Shown: positions 1-6,622 of the stretch, piece by piece
How positions within the stretch are numbered: position 1 is the first letter of the stretch
Layout: every line of letters begins with the position of its first letter
Assembly (NCBI GenBank): GCA_030830465.1
Contig: JAURMY010000416.1
Span: 1-6,746, forward strand
Reading direction: 5' to 3'
Origin: Alphaproteobacteria bacterium
Lineage (GTDB): Bacteria; Pseudomonadota; Alphaproteobacteria; Rhodobacterales; Rhodobacteraceae
DNA length: 6,746 nucleotides
Notes under the pieces: generated by a model
What the model was told of the DNA's origin: nothing
The model's input: the letters and a program-made list of their open reading frames with translations, nothing else
Databases searched by the model: none
Made by a program: the position numbers and the translations under genes

Positions 1-21
1 TACCAACTGAGCTAAACCCCT
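1..21 (-). tRNA. tRNA gene, 5' part only, probably tRNA-Trp
   Basis: Read on the minus strand, positions 21 to 1 give AGGGGTT (acceptor strand), T8, A9, then GCTC and AGTTGGTA, a standard D-stem and D-loop start. The anticodon arm, T arm and 3' end lie beyond the window edge, so the identity cannot be read directly. An acceptor strand starting A1-G2-G3-G4-G5 is typical of bacterial tRNA-Trp. A position downstream of tuf on the same strand also fits the familiar tuf, tRNA-Trp, secE, nusG order of proteobacteria. That a tRNA starts here is nearly certain; Trp is an inference. Confidence 0.8.
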
Positions 22-39
22 GTGGTCAGTACAGGCCGT

Positions 40-68
40 GACATACGAAACAGCCGCCGCCAATGCAA
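40..68 (-). promoter_or_regulatory. Candidate sigma70-type promoter of the tRNA gene
   Basis: On the minus strand TTGCAT (68-63) and TATGTC (45-40) are separated by exactly 17 bp, which would start transcription near position 33, about 12 nt before the mature tRNA 5' end. Each box matches consensus at only about half its positions, so the support is the spacing and the location. The whole gap between the SDR stop and the tRNA is 58 bp and contains no hairpin with a T tract. Confidence 0.4.
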
Positions 69-79
69 GCCTGTTCTGT

Positions 80-1126
80 TCATTTTGCCCGCCCGTTATC
101 CAGCAGGAACTGCGCCGATTGCAGGGCGGATTGCTGCACCGAAATAAAATCAAGCCCCAGCATGGCGCGCGCTTTGCTGTTGTCGGTGCGCACCTCTTTG
201 CCCAGCATGGGCACAATCTCGCGGATCGCCGGATCAAACAGCGCCAGCAGCTTTATCACGACATCCGGCGCGGTGCGGGTGGCAATCTTCAAATCCGGGA
301 AAGCGGTTTTCATGACACGGGCCAAATCGCGGAACCAGATTGATCCCGCGCTGCCGATCAGCCGCTCGCCGATTGTGGCCGGATTGGCCAGCGCCAGCAC
401 ATGCATCCGCGCAATATCCCGCACATCGACGATTTCAAACATCAGCCGTGGCATGGCCGGATCGCGCCCGCTGAGCAAACGCTGAACCAAACCCAGCGAC
501 GTGCCATAGTCCAGATCCAGCGCCGGCCCGATCACGAAACAGGGGTTGATCGTGGTCAGTTCCATTTCGGGATGGTCGCGCACAAAGTCCCATGCCGCCC
601 GTTCGGCAAGGGTTTTGGACTTTGCATAGGCCCGGATCATGGGATCGCTGGCATCGCTCCAATCCTTTTCGGTCAGGGACAACAAGTCTGGGATCGGGTT
701 GCGAAAGGAAATGGCCGCGACCGACGATGTCAGGATCACCCGCTTGATGCCCGCAGCCCTTGCTGACCGCAGCGCCCGCAAAGTGCCGTCAACCGCCGGG
801 CGGATCAGGTCATTTTCGTCTTTCGGCGTGGTCATCGGAAAGGGCGAGGCCATATGGATCAGCGCATCCGCCCCTTTCATCGCCCCGGCCCAACCGTCCT
901 CTGTGTTCAGGTCCAACGTGACCAGATCAAGCCGGCCCTGCGACGTCGGCACCGTCGTCAAGTGGGGTGAAATCGCGCGGCGGACCGCCTCTGCCTTGGC
1001 CCCGTTGCGGACCGAGCCGATCACATTCGTGCCCTGCTGAAGAAATTGCAGCACCGTATGCTTGGCGATATAGCCGGACGCCCCGGTGACAAAGACGGTG
1101 CCGAATTCGGTTTTACTGACAGCCAT
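80..1126 (-). CDS. NAD(P)-dependent extended SDR, epimerase / aldehyde (dihydroflavonol-4-reductase-like) reductase
   Basis: This 348-residue protein is a soluble Rossmann-fold oxidoreductase. The dinucleotide-binding motif TGASGYIA sits at residues 14-21, the extended-SDR form TGxxGxxA. R40 at the end of the second strand is where NADP-preferring reductases of this type carry a basic residue. LTSSVAA (132-138) supplies the catalytic serine and YAKSK (167-171) the YxxxK pair; INPCFVIGP (193-201) and VDVRDIAR (233-240) are the usual downstream family signatures. Length and motif order resemble plant dihydroflavonol-4-reductase and bacterial aldehyde reductases more than nucleotide-sugar epimerases. 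The substrate cannot be read from the sequence. The ATG is preceded by AAGGA ten bases upstream, which supports this start. It lies 75 bp after zntB and 58 bp before the tRNA. Co-transcription with zntB is possible; I see no convincing promoter of its own. Confidence 0.9.
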   Translation of the reverse strand: MAVSKTEFGTVFVTGASGYIAKHTVLQFLQQGTNVIGSVRNGAKAEAVRRAISPHLTTVPTSQGRLDLVTLDLNTEDGWAGAMKGADALIHMASPFPMTTPKDENDLIRPAVDGTLRALRSARAAGIKRVILTSSVAAISFRNPIPDLLSLTEKDWSDASDPMIRAYAKSKTLAERAAWDFVRDHPEMELTTINPCFVIGPALDLDYGTSLGLVQRLLSGRDPAMPRLMFEIVDVRDIARMHVLALANPATIGERLIGSAGSIWFRDLARVMKTAFPDLKIATRTAPDVVIKLLALFDPAIREIVPMLGKEVRTDNSKARAMLGLDFISVQQSALQSAQFLLDNGRAK

Positions 1127-1158
1127 TTACTTGAAATCCTTAACCTATTTCAGCGGAT

Positions 1159-1185
1159 ATGCTTGCGCAGGCTGCGCCTTCGCAT
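1159..1185. repeat. Imperfect inverted repeat between zntB and the SDR gene
   Basis: The 27-bp segment can fold with an outer ATGC/GCAT pair, a small asymmetric internal loop, and an inner GCGCA/TGCGC stem around a 3-nt loop. It begins about 16 nt after the zntB stop. No T run follows it on the minus strand, so it is not a classical intrinsic terminator. It may be a 3'-end stabilising or attenuating hairpin, or chance in GC-rich DNA. Confidence 0.35.
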
Positions 1186-1201
1186 CTCCGGCGACCGCCA
1201 C

Positions 1202-2173
1202 CTAGAACCATTTCAGGATGCGGAACAGAACCGCTTGCAGCACGATAATTGCAAGCAGCACGGCCACAAATATCCAGAACGCCCCGGCAAAGCCCGCCCC
1301 CGGCATACCGCCGACATTCACGCCGAACAGCCCGGTCAGAAATCCGAGCGGCAGAAACAGGGCGGTCAGGATCGACAGGATATACATGTTCTTGTTCAGC
1401 TTGTCGCCCATGATCGAGGCCAGTTCATCTTTCAGGATCTGCAAACGTTCGCGCAGCGTGTCCAGATCCTCGACCACCCGCATCAGGGTGTTGTGGCTTT
1501 CATGCAGGTGCCGCATATCCTCGGGGGTCAGCCAGCTGAGCGTGGACTGCATCAGATGCCCGACCGCATCGCGCTGCGGGCCGATAAACCGGCGGAACAG
1601 AATGGTTTCCAGCCGGCGCTCCATGATCGGGCGGCGTTGATCCTGATCCGGCGCCTCGATCACCAATTGCTCCAACTGGTCAGTGGCATCATCCAGAATG
1701 CGCCGGAACCCCTCGATCCGTTGGTTCAGACGATCCACCAGCGCGCTGACAAAGCGTCCCGCCCGGTCCAGTCCATCCCCCGCCAGAATGCGGCTTTGCA
1801 AGGCTTCAACCGATTTCAGGTTGCGCTTGGCCACTGAAATGATCCGGTTTTCATCCACCCACAGGCGGATTGACACCATATCTTCGGGGTCGGCCCCTTC
1901 GTTGGAATTGACCCCGCGCAAGATAATCAGCGCGCCGCGCCCGATTTCGCTGACACGAGGGCGGGTTTCATCGGCCAGAAGCGCTTCGATCGCCGGGCGG
2001 TCTAGATAGCTGAGGTTGGTTTCGATCCAGACACGGGTTTCTTCGCAATCCGCCCGCATATGCACCCAGATCAGATCGGGTGCGGCCACCCTTTGGGCGA
2101 TCTCCTCGCCCTTAAGCGACTGCGCCGCCAGGTCGCCATTCAGGGCGACAGCAAAATGCATGAATTGCGTCAT
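1202..2173 (-). CDS. zntB: ZntB-like zinc/divalent cation transporter of the CorA (2-TM-GxN) family
   Basis: From the chosen start this is a 323-residue inner-membrane protein of ordinary ZntB length. Residues 1 to about 260 form the charged, helical cytoplasmic domain, including a long helix-rich stretch (about 140-260) expected to lead into the pore. Two membrane segments follow (about 264-283 and 297-318) and the tail ends FRILKWF. The first is followed by TGLFGVNVGGMPG, with the GxN signature as GVN (284-286), as in ZntB; CorA magnesium channels carry GMN. Family members form pentamers; ZntB moves Zn2+, reported as efflux in early work and proton-coupled uptake later, so direction is left open. 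The open frame continues to an ATG at 2233, but that start lies inside the tuf terminator, so 2173 is preferred; ATG 2161 is also possible. Neither has a clear Shine-Dalgarno sequence. Confidence 0.9.
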   Translation of the reverse strand: MTQFMHFAVALNGDLAAQSLKGEEIAQRVAAPDLIWVHMRADCEETRVWIETNLSYLDRPAIEALLADETRPRVSEIGRGALIILRGVNSNEGADPEDMVSIRLWVDENRIISVAKRNLKSVEALQSRILAGDGLDRAGRFVSALVDRLNQRIEGFRRILDDATDQLEQLVIEAPDQDQRRPIMERRLETILFRRFIGPQRDAVGHLMQSTLSWLTPEDMRHLHESHNTLMRVVEDLDTLRERLQILKDELASIMGDKLNKNMYILSILTALFLPLGFLTGLFGVNVGGMPGAGFAGAFWIFVAVLLAIIVLQAVLFRILKWF

Positions 2174-2227
2174 GGGCGCAGATTGCCCGCGAACGCAAGG
2201 GCAAGGCAAGCGCCTTTGCGTGCGCCC

Positions 2228-2258
2228 AAACAAAAGGCCGCCCGTCGGGGCGGCCTTT
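2228..2258 (-). terminator. Rho-independent terminator of tuf
   Basis: A perfect 11-bp inverted repeat (AAAGGCCGCCC at 2233-2243 against GGGCGGCCTTT at 2248-2258) encloses a 4-nt loop. Transcribed from the minus strand it ends in TTTTGTTT. It begins 22 nt after the tuf stop codon and is by far the strongest hairpin in the window. It should separate tuf transcription from zntB. The stem is symmetrical, but only the minus-strand reading has a gene ending into it. Confidence 0.93.
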
Positions 2259-2280
2259 GCAGTTCTGAGATCGGATCAGA

Positions 2281-3456
2281 TCACTTAATGATCTTCGAGA
2301 CGACGCCTGAGCCGACGGTGCGGCCGCCTTCGCGGATGGCGAAGCGCAGTTTTTCTTCCATCGCGATCGGGGCGATCAGTTCAACGTTGAACTTCAGGTT
2401 GTCGCCCGGCATCACCATTTCCGTGCCTTCCGGCAGGTTGACCGTGCCGGTCACGTCGGTGGTGCGGAAGTAGAACTGCGGACGGTAGTTCTTGAAGAAC
2501 GGGGTGTGACGGCCGCCTTCTTCCTTGGTCAGGATATAGACCTCGGCTTCAAACTCGGTATGCGGCTTCACCGAACCCGGCTTGCACAGAACCTGGCCGC
2601 GCTCAACGCCCTCGCGGTCAACGCCGCGCAGCAGCAGACCGACGTTGTCGCCGGCTTCGCCCTGATCCAGAAGCTTGCGGAACATCTCAACACCCGTGCA
2701 GGTGGTTTTCTTGTTCGCATGCAGACCGACGATTTCCATTTCCTCGCCAACCTTGATCACACCGCGCTCAATCCGGCCGGTGGCAACAGTGCCGCGGCCC
2801 GAGATCGAGAACACGTCCTCGACCGGCATCAGGAACGGCTGGTCAACAGCCCGGTCCGGCTGCGGGATATAGCTGTCAACAGCTTCCATCAGCTTCTTGA
2901 TCGATTCCGCGCCGATTTCCGGGTCGCGGTCTTCCAGAGCGGCCAAAGCCGAGCCCGGGATGATCGGAATGTCGTCGCCCGGATAACCGTATTCGGTCAA
3001 CAGTTCGCGCACTTCCATTTCAACCAGTTCCAGCAGTTCCGCATCATCCACCTGGTCAACCTTGTTCAGGTAAACGACCATGTAGGGAATGCCGACCTGA
3101 CGGCCCAGCAGAATGTGCTCGCGGGTTTGCGGCATCGGGCCGTCGGCGGCGTTCACAACCAGAATCGCGCCGTCCATCTGCGCCGCGCCGGTGATCATGT
3201 TCTTCACATAGTCGGCGTGGCCGGGGCAATCAACGTGGGCGTAGTGACGGGCCGCGGTTTCATACTCCACATGCGCGGTCGAGATCGTGATCCCGCGCGC
3301 CTTCTCTTCCGGCGCTGCGTCGATCTGGTCATAGGACCGGAACTCGCCAAACTGCTTCGTGATCGCCGCCGTCAGCGTCGTCTTGCCGTGGTCAACGTGA
3401 CCAATCGTGCCGATGTTGCAATGCGGCTTCGTACGTTCAAACTTTGCTTTTGCCAT
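2281..3456 (-). CDS. tuf: Translation elongation factor Tu (EF-Tu)
   Basis: EF-Tu is the cytoplasmic GTPase that brings aminoacyl-tRNA to the ribosomal A site. The 391-residue product is full length. The GTPase motifs are all intact: P-loop GHVDHGKT (19-26), switch I RGITIS with T57, DCPGH with catalytic H80 (76-80), NKVD (131-134) and SAL (169-171). Domains 2 and 3 follow to the end, including [12 protein letters not shown] (221-232) and the terminal VVSKIIK. NKVD instead of the enterobacterial NKCD, and KPHCN before the P-loop, look alphaproteobacterial. A GAGG ribosome-binding site sits ten bases before the ATG. The gene appears to be a single transcription unit, with a candidate promoter behind it and a strong terminator after it. 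It is next to a tRNA and not to rpsL-rpsG-fusA, so it is probably one of two tuf copies; the second copy is an inference. Confidence 0.98.
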   Translation of the reverse strand: MAKAKFERTKPHCNIGTIGHVDHGKTTLTAAITKQFGEFRSYDQIDAAPEEKARGITISTAHVEYETAARHYAHVDCPGHADYVKNMITGAAQMDGAILVVNAADGPMPQTREHILLGRQVGIPYMVVYLNKVDQVDDAELLELVEMEVRELLTEYGYPGDDIPIIPGSALAALEDRDPEIGAESIKKLMEAVDSYIPQPDRAVDQPFLMPVEDVFSISGRGTVATGRIERGVIKVGEEMEIVGLHANKKTTCTGVEMFRKLLDQGEAGDNVGLLLRGVDREGVERGQVLCKPGSVKPHTEFEAEVYILTKEEGGRHTPFFKNYRPQFYFRTTDVTGTVNLPEGTEMVMPGDNLKFNVELIAPIAMEEKLRFAIREGGRTVGSGVVSKIIK

Positions 3457-3511
3457 TTTTCGGGCGCCTCATCTTTGGGGCCCCGACCGAGGCCTGATTG
3501 TCAACGGGCGC

Positions 3512-3540
3512 TGACTAATCGGATCAGGCGCGAAAATCAA
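3512..3540 (-). promoter_or_regulatory. Candidate tuf promoter
   Basis: On the minus strand TTGATT (3540-3535) and TAGTCA (3517-3512) are spaced by 17 bp, predicting a start near 3505 and a leader of about 50 nt that contains the GAGG ribosome-binding site. The -10 box is a poor consensus match. A perfect TTGACA (3504-3499) lies just downstream, but has no acceptable -10 before the ribosome-binding site. The boxes could equally be chance, but this 99-bp gap must hold a tuf promoter unless tuf depends on read-through from the lipoprotein gene. Confidence 0.4.
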
Positions 3541-3549
3541 GCACTTGAT
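3536..3549. repeat. Short palindrome ATCAAG-N2-CTTGAT overlapping the tuf -35 box
   Basis: Two perfect 6-bp arms (3536-3541 and 3544-3549) are separated by CA. The repeat begins six bases after the lipoprotein stop and covers five of the six bases of the proposed tuf -35 hexamer. It could be a small operator. As RNA the 2-nt loop is too tight for a good hairpin, so a terminator role is unlikely. A 6+6 palindrome can occur by chance. Confidence 0.4.
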
Positions 3550-3555
3550 GCAGGG

Positions 3556-4116
3556 TTATTTCGCCACAAACAGCGCTTCGTTTTCGCGCAGATAGGTTTC
3601 AATCGTTTCCGCGGTCTTGAAAACCATCTCCTGGATCTGTTCTTCACGCGACATCGACATGCCCGATCCCATGATCGACTTGCCCGACAGTTTTTCAACC
3701 ACGGTAAAGCGCTTATCCTCTTCGGTGATGATCTTTTTCGCCGCGTCATCCCAGACATTCAGGGTCACGATCAGCGCGGATTTCGGCGCGGCAACAAGCG
3801 GAATGCCCGGTTTCGCCAGAACATAGGCATCAATCCCGATCGCGATATTGAAGAATTTCTTGCCCTCAATCGAGCCGAACCGCCGGCGCATTTCAGCCTC
3901 CATCGCGGTTTTCAGTTCCTCCGGTTCGGCGTCGCGCGACATCGGGCCTTTTTGAACCTTTTCGGCATAGACCACCAGGATGCCCAGCTTGAAATCGCCC
4001 ATTGGTTTGGTGGACGGTGCCAGAACCTGCTGTTCGGGCGCGGCGGCGCAACCGAACAGGGCGAAAGCAAGAAAACCGGCCATGACGAGTTTCACAAAGG
4101 GTCTGGCAATCGTCAT
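3556..4116 (-). CDS. Small lipoprotein of unknown function
   Basis: The 186-residue product starts with a basic, hydrophobic signal peptide (about 1-22) ending in LFGC, with C23 as the predicted lipidated cysteine. CAAAPEQQ follows, with no Asp at +2, so sorting to the outer membrane is likely. The mature part alternates helix- and strand-like stretches: an amphipathic helix with KTAMEAEMRRRFG, strands around FNIAIGIDAYVLA and ALIVTLNVWDD, then a long C-terminal helix. This layout recalls lipoproteins of the DUF4410 or GNA1162 kind, but I do not recognise the family. A strong GGAAGG ribosome-binding site lies 8 nt before the ATG and fixes the start. It is 97 bp after the M48 gene, with its own candidate promoter, and 99 bp before tuf. 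Codon use matches the neighbours, with no sign of transfer. Existence is well supported; function is open. Confidence 0.88.
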   Translation of the reverse strand: MTIARPFVKLVMAGFLAFALFGCAAAPEQQVLAPSTKPMGDFKLGILVVYAEKVQKGPMSRDAEPEELKTAMEAEMRRRFGSIEGKKFFNIAIGIDAYVLAKPGIPLVAAPKSALIVTLNVWDDAAKKIITEEDKRFTVVEKLSGKSIMGSGMSMSREEQIQEMVFKTAETIETYLRENEALFVAK

Positions 4117-4151
4117 CGGGGTTTCCTTCCGGTTTCAGCAACGGTTTGCGA

Positions 4152-4180
4152 TGTCTAAACCACCCGATGCCATGCTGCAA
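4152..4180 (-). promoter_or_regulatory. Candidate promoter of the lipoprotein gene
   Basis: On the minus strand TTGCAG (4180-4175) and TAGACA (4157-4152) are 17 bp apart, placing a start near 4145 and a leader of about 29 nt before the ATG, with the GGAAGG ribosome-binding site inside it. An 8-bp AT-rich palindrome, CAAATTTG (4181-4188), directly abuts the -35 box. The -10 resembles the TAGTCA proposed for tuf. The 97-bp gap after the M48 gene shows no hairpin with a T tract. Confidence 0.4.
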
Positions 4181-4213
4181 CAAATTTGCCCGATCCGGCG
4201 CCAAACACCCCGG

Positions 4214-5350
4214 TCAGAATGAGCCGTTGCAGATGGCTTTCAGATCCGCCCATTGCAGCGCGGACAACACAGGCACGAAATCTACGCCCACTTGGTTTGC
4301 CGCCCGCGCCCGTTCAGACCGTGCCAAACTGTCCGGGTGGCTGGCCAGATGCGACAGCATTCCGGATTCCGACCCATATTTTGCGTGCAACCGATCAAAG
4401 AAGTCGGCCATTGGTCCGGTTGGCAGGCCCGAAGCAGCCAGCAGGGCGTGGGAATAGGTGTCGGCGGCGGACTCAGCCCCCTGGGAATATTGCGCCTGGA
4501 TCAGATGTTCGGTCAAAAACAGGATCGCAGCACCGCCTGCGAAATCCCCCAACAGCAAGCCCAGAACGCCGATTGACCCTGCCGAACGCAGGGCCAGGCG
4601 CGACGGATCGCGATGGGCGACATGGCCCATTTCATGGCCAAGCACCGAGGCGACCTCTTCCGCCGAGCGGGCATCTTTCAACAGGCCTTCAAACAGCACG
4701 ATATGCCCGCCCGGAAGGGCAAAGGCATTGATCATATCGTGTTTCAGCACATGCAATCGCAGCGGATAAGGCAGGTCTGCCGCTGTTTCCAGCCGCCTTG
4801 CCATGGCGTTCAGGGCACTGACCCCGGCGGACCGGTTGCATTCGCGCAGCCCCAGACCATTGCCGCTGTCCAACCCGTTGCGGATCTGTTCATAGGTCGC
4901 GTCGCCCAGGGCCTGCTCGCCCTCGGGCGGCAACAGAACCGCCAGTTGATCGGCCATAACCGGCACAAGCACAAACACGATCAGCGCAACCGAGGCCACC
5001 GCCGCAACCGCCAGCCCCAAAAGCCTTGGCATAAGGCCACGGGGCACATGGGGGCGCATCAGGGTGGGGCAAACAGCCGAAATACGCGCGTTCAGATCCC
5101 CGGACCGGACATAAAGCCGGGCCGGACTGTCGCCGATAAGGCCGTAAACATCCCCGTCCCGCCCTGCCTGATCCGGCAGGCGGCGGACCTCTGCGCCCGG
5201 CCAGACTAGGGCCTGTCCATCCGGCAGGCGGATCGTCAGGGCCGCATCGCCTTTTGCGCCGGACATGGCAACGCTGACCCGCCACAGGCGGGCACTTGCG
5301 CCGTCTACAAAATCGGCAAAAACCGGCGACATGTCGGGCGTGCCTGTCAT
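4214..5350 (-). CDS. Membrane-anchored M48-family zinc metalloprotease
   Basis: The 378-residue product has three parts. Residues 1 to about 105 are strand-rich (VDGASARLWRVSV, then VWPGAEVRRL and SPARLYVRSG) and resemble the small beta domain, DUF7092-like by my recollection, that precedes some M48 peptidases. A membrane segment follows (about 108-130) behind a basic stretch. The rest is the peptidase: NAFALPGGHIVLFEGLL (208-224), zinc motif HEMGH (239-243) and E293 in AESAAD as probable third ligand, then SHPDSLAR (337-344), the usual late family motif. All catalytic residues are present, so it should be active, cleaving membrane or misfolded envelope proteins as HtpX, LoiP and BepA relatives do. 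A second hydrophobic stretch (about 257-281) may associate with the membrane. Its ATG overlaps the DUF898 stop as ATGA, indicating translational coupling. ATG 5332 is an alternative start. The substrate is unknown. Confidence 0.92.
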   Translation of the reverse strand: MTGTPDMSPVFADFVDGASARLWRVSVAMSGAKGDAALTIRLPDGQALVWPGAEVRRLPDQAGRDGDVYGLIGDSPARLYVRSGDLNARISAVCPTLMRPHVPRGLMPRLLGLAVAAVASVALIVFVLVPVMADQLAVLLPPEGEQALGDATYEQIRNGLDSGNGLGLRECNRSAGVSALNAMARRLETAADLPYPLRLHVLKHDMINAFALPGGHIVLFEGLLKDARSAEEVASVLGHEMGHVAHRDPSRLALRSAGSIGVLGLLLGDFAGGAAILFLTEHLIQAQYSQGAESAADTYSHALLAASGLPTGPMADFFDRLHAKYGSESGMLSHLASHPDSLARSERARAANQVGVDFVPVLSALQWADLKAICNGSF

Positions 5351-6543
5351 ATGGCGGCCCCGATATCCAGCGCATCGGCAAAACCCTCAGCCTCGGCAAA
5401 TTCGTCGCGCGGGCGCTGGTCAATGCCGGTCAGATGATGGCTGTTTCTGACGGTCAGGGTCTGAGCATAGTGGCGCATGGACGGCAAGGTTATGAAAACC
5501 TGCAACAACACCCCCCAGGCAATGAAAAATGAAAAATATGTCACGGCACCGGCCCCGATCAACCAACCGCCTCCGGCAGCACCGCCGCCCTCAAACAATG
5601 CGTCAATATTGCGGTCGGAAAACAGCGCGGGATTGATACCGGCCAGAACCCCGAACAGAACCGCCGCCAGAACGCCAACCAGAAATATCAGCGTGAAATA
5701 GGCCTGAAGACCGCCGAAAACATAAATCCGGACAATCTTCCATGTGCTGGGCCGGGCCACAAAGGTCAGGTCCTGACCAAGGGTTTTATGCTGGGTCAGA
5801 ACCCTGAAAGCCTGCACCTGCAAATGCACCCAGCCGATAAAAAGCCAGGGCAGCGCAACGATCATCAAAGCAAATGCCGCGCCATCGAACATTCCGGCGA
5901 CAACGGAAAACAGGCACAGGGTTAACCCGAAATGGTAATGCGCTGCCGGCCGTAACAGCACCCGCCAGCCTGCGTTCTGGTGAAACCGGTCGCGCCCGAA
6001 CCAGGTGCGATCTGTGCGATACTTCTCCAGCCAGAACATCTGACGGGGCAGCAGATAGCCCAGGGACAGAATGGTCGCCAGCCAATGCAGCATGGCCCGC
6101 CAACTGTATCCCCATGCCCCCGGATCAATGCCAAACCGCACGCCGCGCCACCGGGTGCGCGCCAGAATATAACGCCGCGCCCGATAGCGGGCGAAAAAAT
6201 AGATCGGGATCAGCCCGACGAATGACAGCGCATAGGCGGTGAAATTGTCATTCAACAAGGCATAGCTGAGGAACATCAGGATCAGGTTTACGATGCCGAT
6301 GTAAAAGGCCAGAAACACCACGGCCATCAGAAATCCCATCAGCTTTTCCGTGCCGGTTCCGGTATATTCCAGCGGCAGGCCACCGGGCCGGATCGCGGAC
6401 CAATAGTAGCGCCGCAACCGGGTTTTCATCCAGAAACGGTAGACCCCAAGCGTCAGCACCGTCAGCAGGCTGGTTTTCAACGCCAGGCGAAACAGGCGTC
6501 CCTTCGTGCCGACATAATCCGTTGAGAGGTCTTGCAATGTCAT
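5347..6543 (-). CDS. DUF898 / YjgN-family polytopic membrane protein
   Basis: The 398-residue product is an inner-membrane protein with about eight hydrophobic segments (roughly 19-36, 68-92, 100-118, 150-165, 205-217, 221-241, 271-301, 327-350). Two copies of the DUF898 core pattern are visible: LTLGVYRFWMKTRLRRYYW (31-49), and a second copy from RGVRFG (133-138) through LSLGYLLPRQMFW (159-171). In each, a hydrophobic run meets LxLGxx, then a basic-aromatic cluster. The family has no established biochemical function. The open frame extends to an ATG at 6654, but that overlaps the 3' end of the upstream gene and adds 37 residues lacking family features, so ATG 6543 is chosen; its ribosome-binding site is weak (GGGCC). 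The C-terminus overlaps the M48 start by 4 nt, so the two proteins are probably made together. The tail (about 375-398) is acidic. Confidence 0.9.
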   Translation of the reverse strand: MTLQDLSTDYVGTKGRLFRLALKTSLLTVLTLGVYRFWMKTRLRRYYWSAIRPGGLPLEYTGTGTEKLMGFLMAVVFLAFYIGIVNLILMFLSYALLNDNFTAYALSFVGLIPIYFFARYRARRYILARTRWRGVRFGIDPGAWGYSWRAMLHWLATILSLGYLLPRQMFWLEKYRTDRTWFGRDRFHQNAGWRVLLRPAAHYHFGLTLCLFSVVAGMFDGAAFALMIVALPWLFIGWVHLQVQAFRVLTQHKTLGQDLTFVARPSTWKIVRIYVFGGLQAYFTLIFLVGVLAAVLFGVLAGINPALFSDRNIDALFEGGGAAGGGWLIGAGAVTYFSFFIAWGVLLQVFITLPSMRHYAQTLTVRNSHHLTGIDQRPRDEFAEAEGFADALDIGAAI

Positions 6544-6579
6544 GAGGCCCGTATCGTCGCCAGTCTTCCAACCCAGACT

Positions 6580-6594
6580 ACCGCCAACGGCGGT
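6580..6594. repeat. Short inverted repeat upstream of the DUF898 gene
   Basis: ACCGCC and GGCGGT arms (6 bp) enclose a 3-nt loop, 29 nt after the stop of the upstream gene and 37 bp before the DUF898 ATG. No T tract follows on the minus strand, so it is at best a weak terminator or an mRNA hairpin. I see no convincing promoter boxes in this 79-bp gap, which leaves co-transcription with the upstream gene open. Confidence 0.35.
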
Positions 6595-6622
6595 GAATGC
6601 CAGACTTAAACCGCGGCGAAAC

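Noticed and set aside
1..21. tRNA gene as a mobile-element attachment site
   Set aside because: Only the 5' part of the tRNA is visible, no direct repeat of it occurs in the window, and there is no integrase or foreign-looking gene nearby.
31..74. ACAGGC (31-36) and GCCTGT (69-74) as a terminator or operator around the tRNA promoter
   Set aside because: The arms are only 6 bp and 32 bp apart with no T tract; such pairs are expected by chance in this composition.
1046..1837. A 263-codon plus-strand open frame antisense to zntB
   Set aside because: It is the complement of a well-supported transporter gene, lacks a ribosome-binding site, and its product is low-complexity and rich in Gln, His and Arg, as expected of a shadow frame.
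3476..3504. TTGACA at 3504-3499 as the main tuf promoter
   Set aside because: The -35 is a perfect match, but 16-18 bp downstream lies GGGGCCCC, with nothing like a -10. The first AT-rich stretch (AAAGAT) is 22 bp away and would put the start in or after the ribosome-binding site.
2506..4158. A 550-codon plus-strand open frame opposite tuf and the lipoprotein gene
   Set aside because: Its codons are in exact register with the reverse complements of both minus-strand genes, which happen to share one frame (their starts differ by 660 bases). It stays open because those genes avoid TTA, CTA and TCA. The minus-strand products are unmistakable and the plus product has no family features.
1202..5350. 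A shared zinc theme linking the ZntB-like transporter and the zinc protease
   Set aside because: They are separated by tuf, a strong terminator and the lipoprotein gene. M48 peptidases need zinc wherever they occur, so proximity alone is not evidence.
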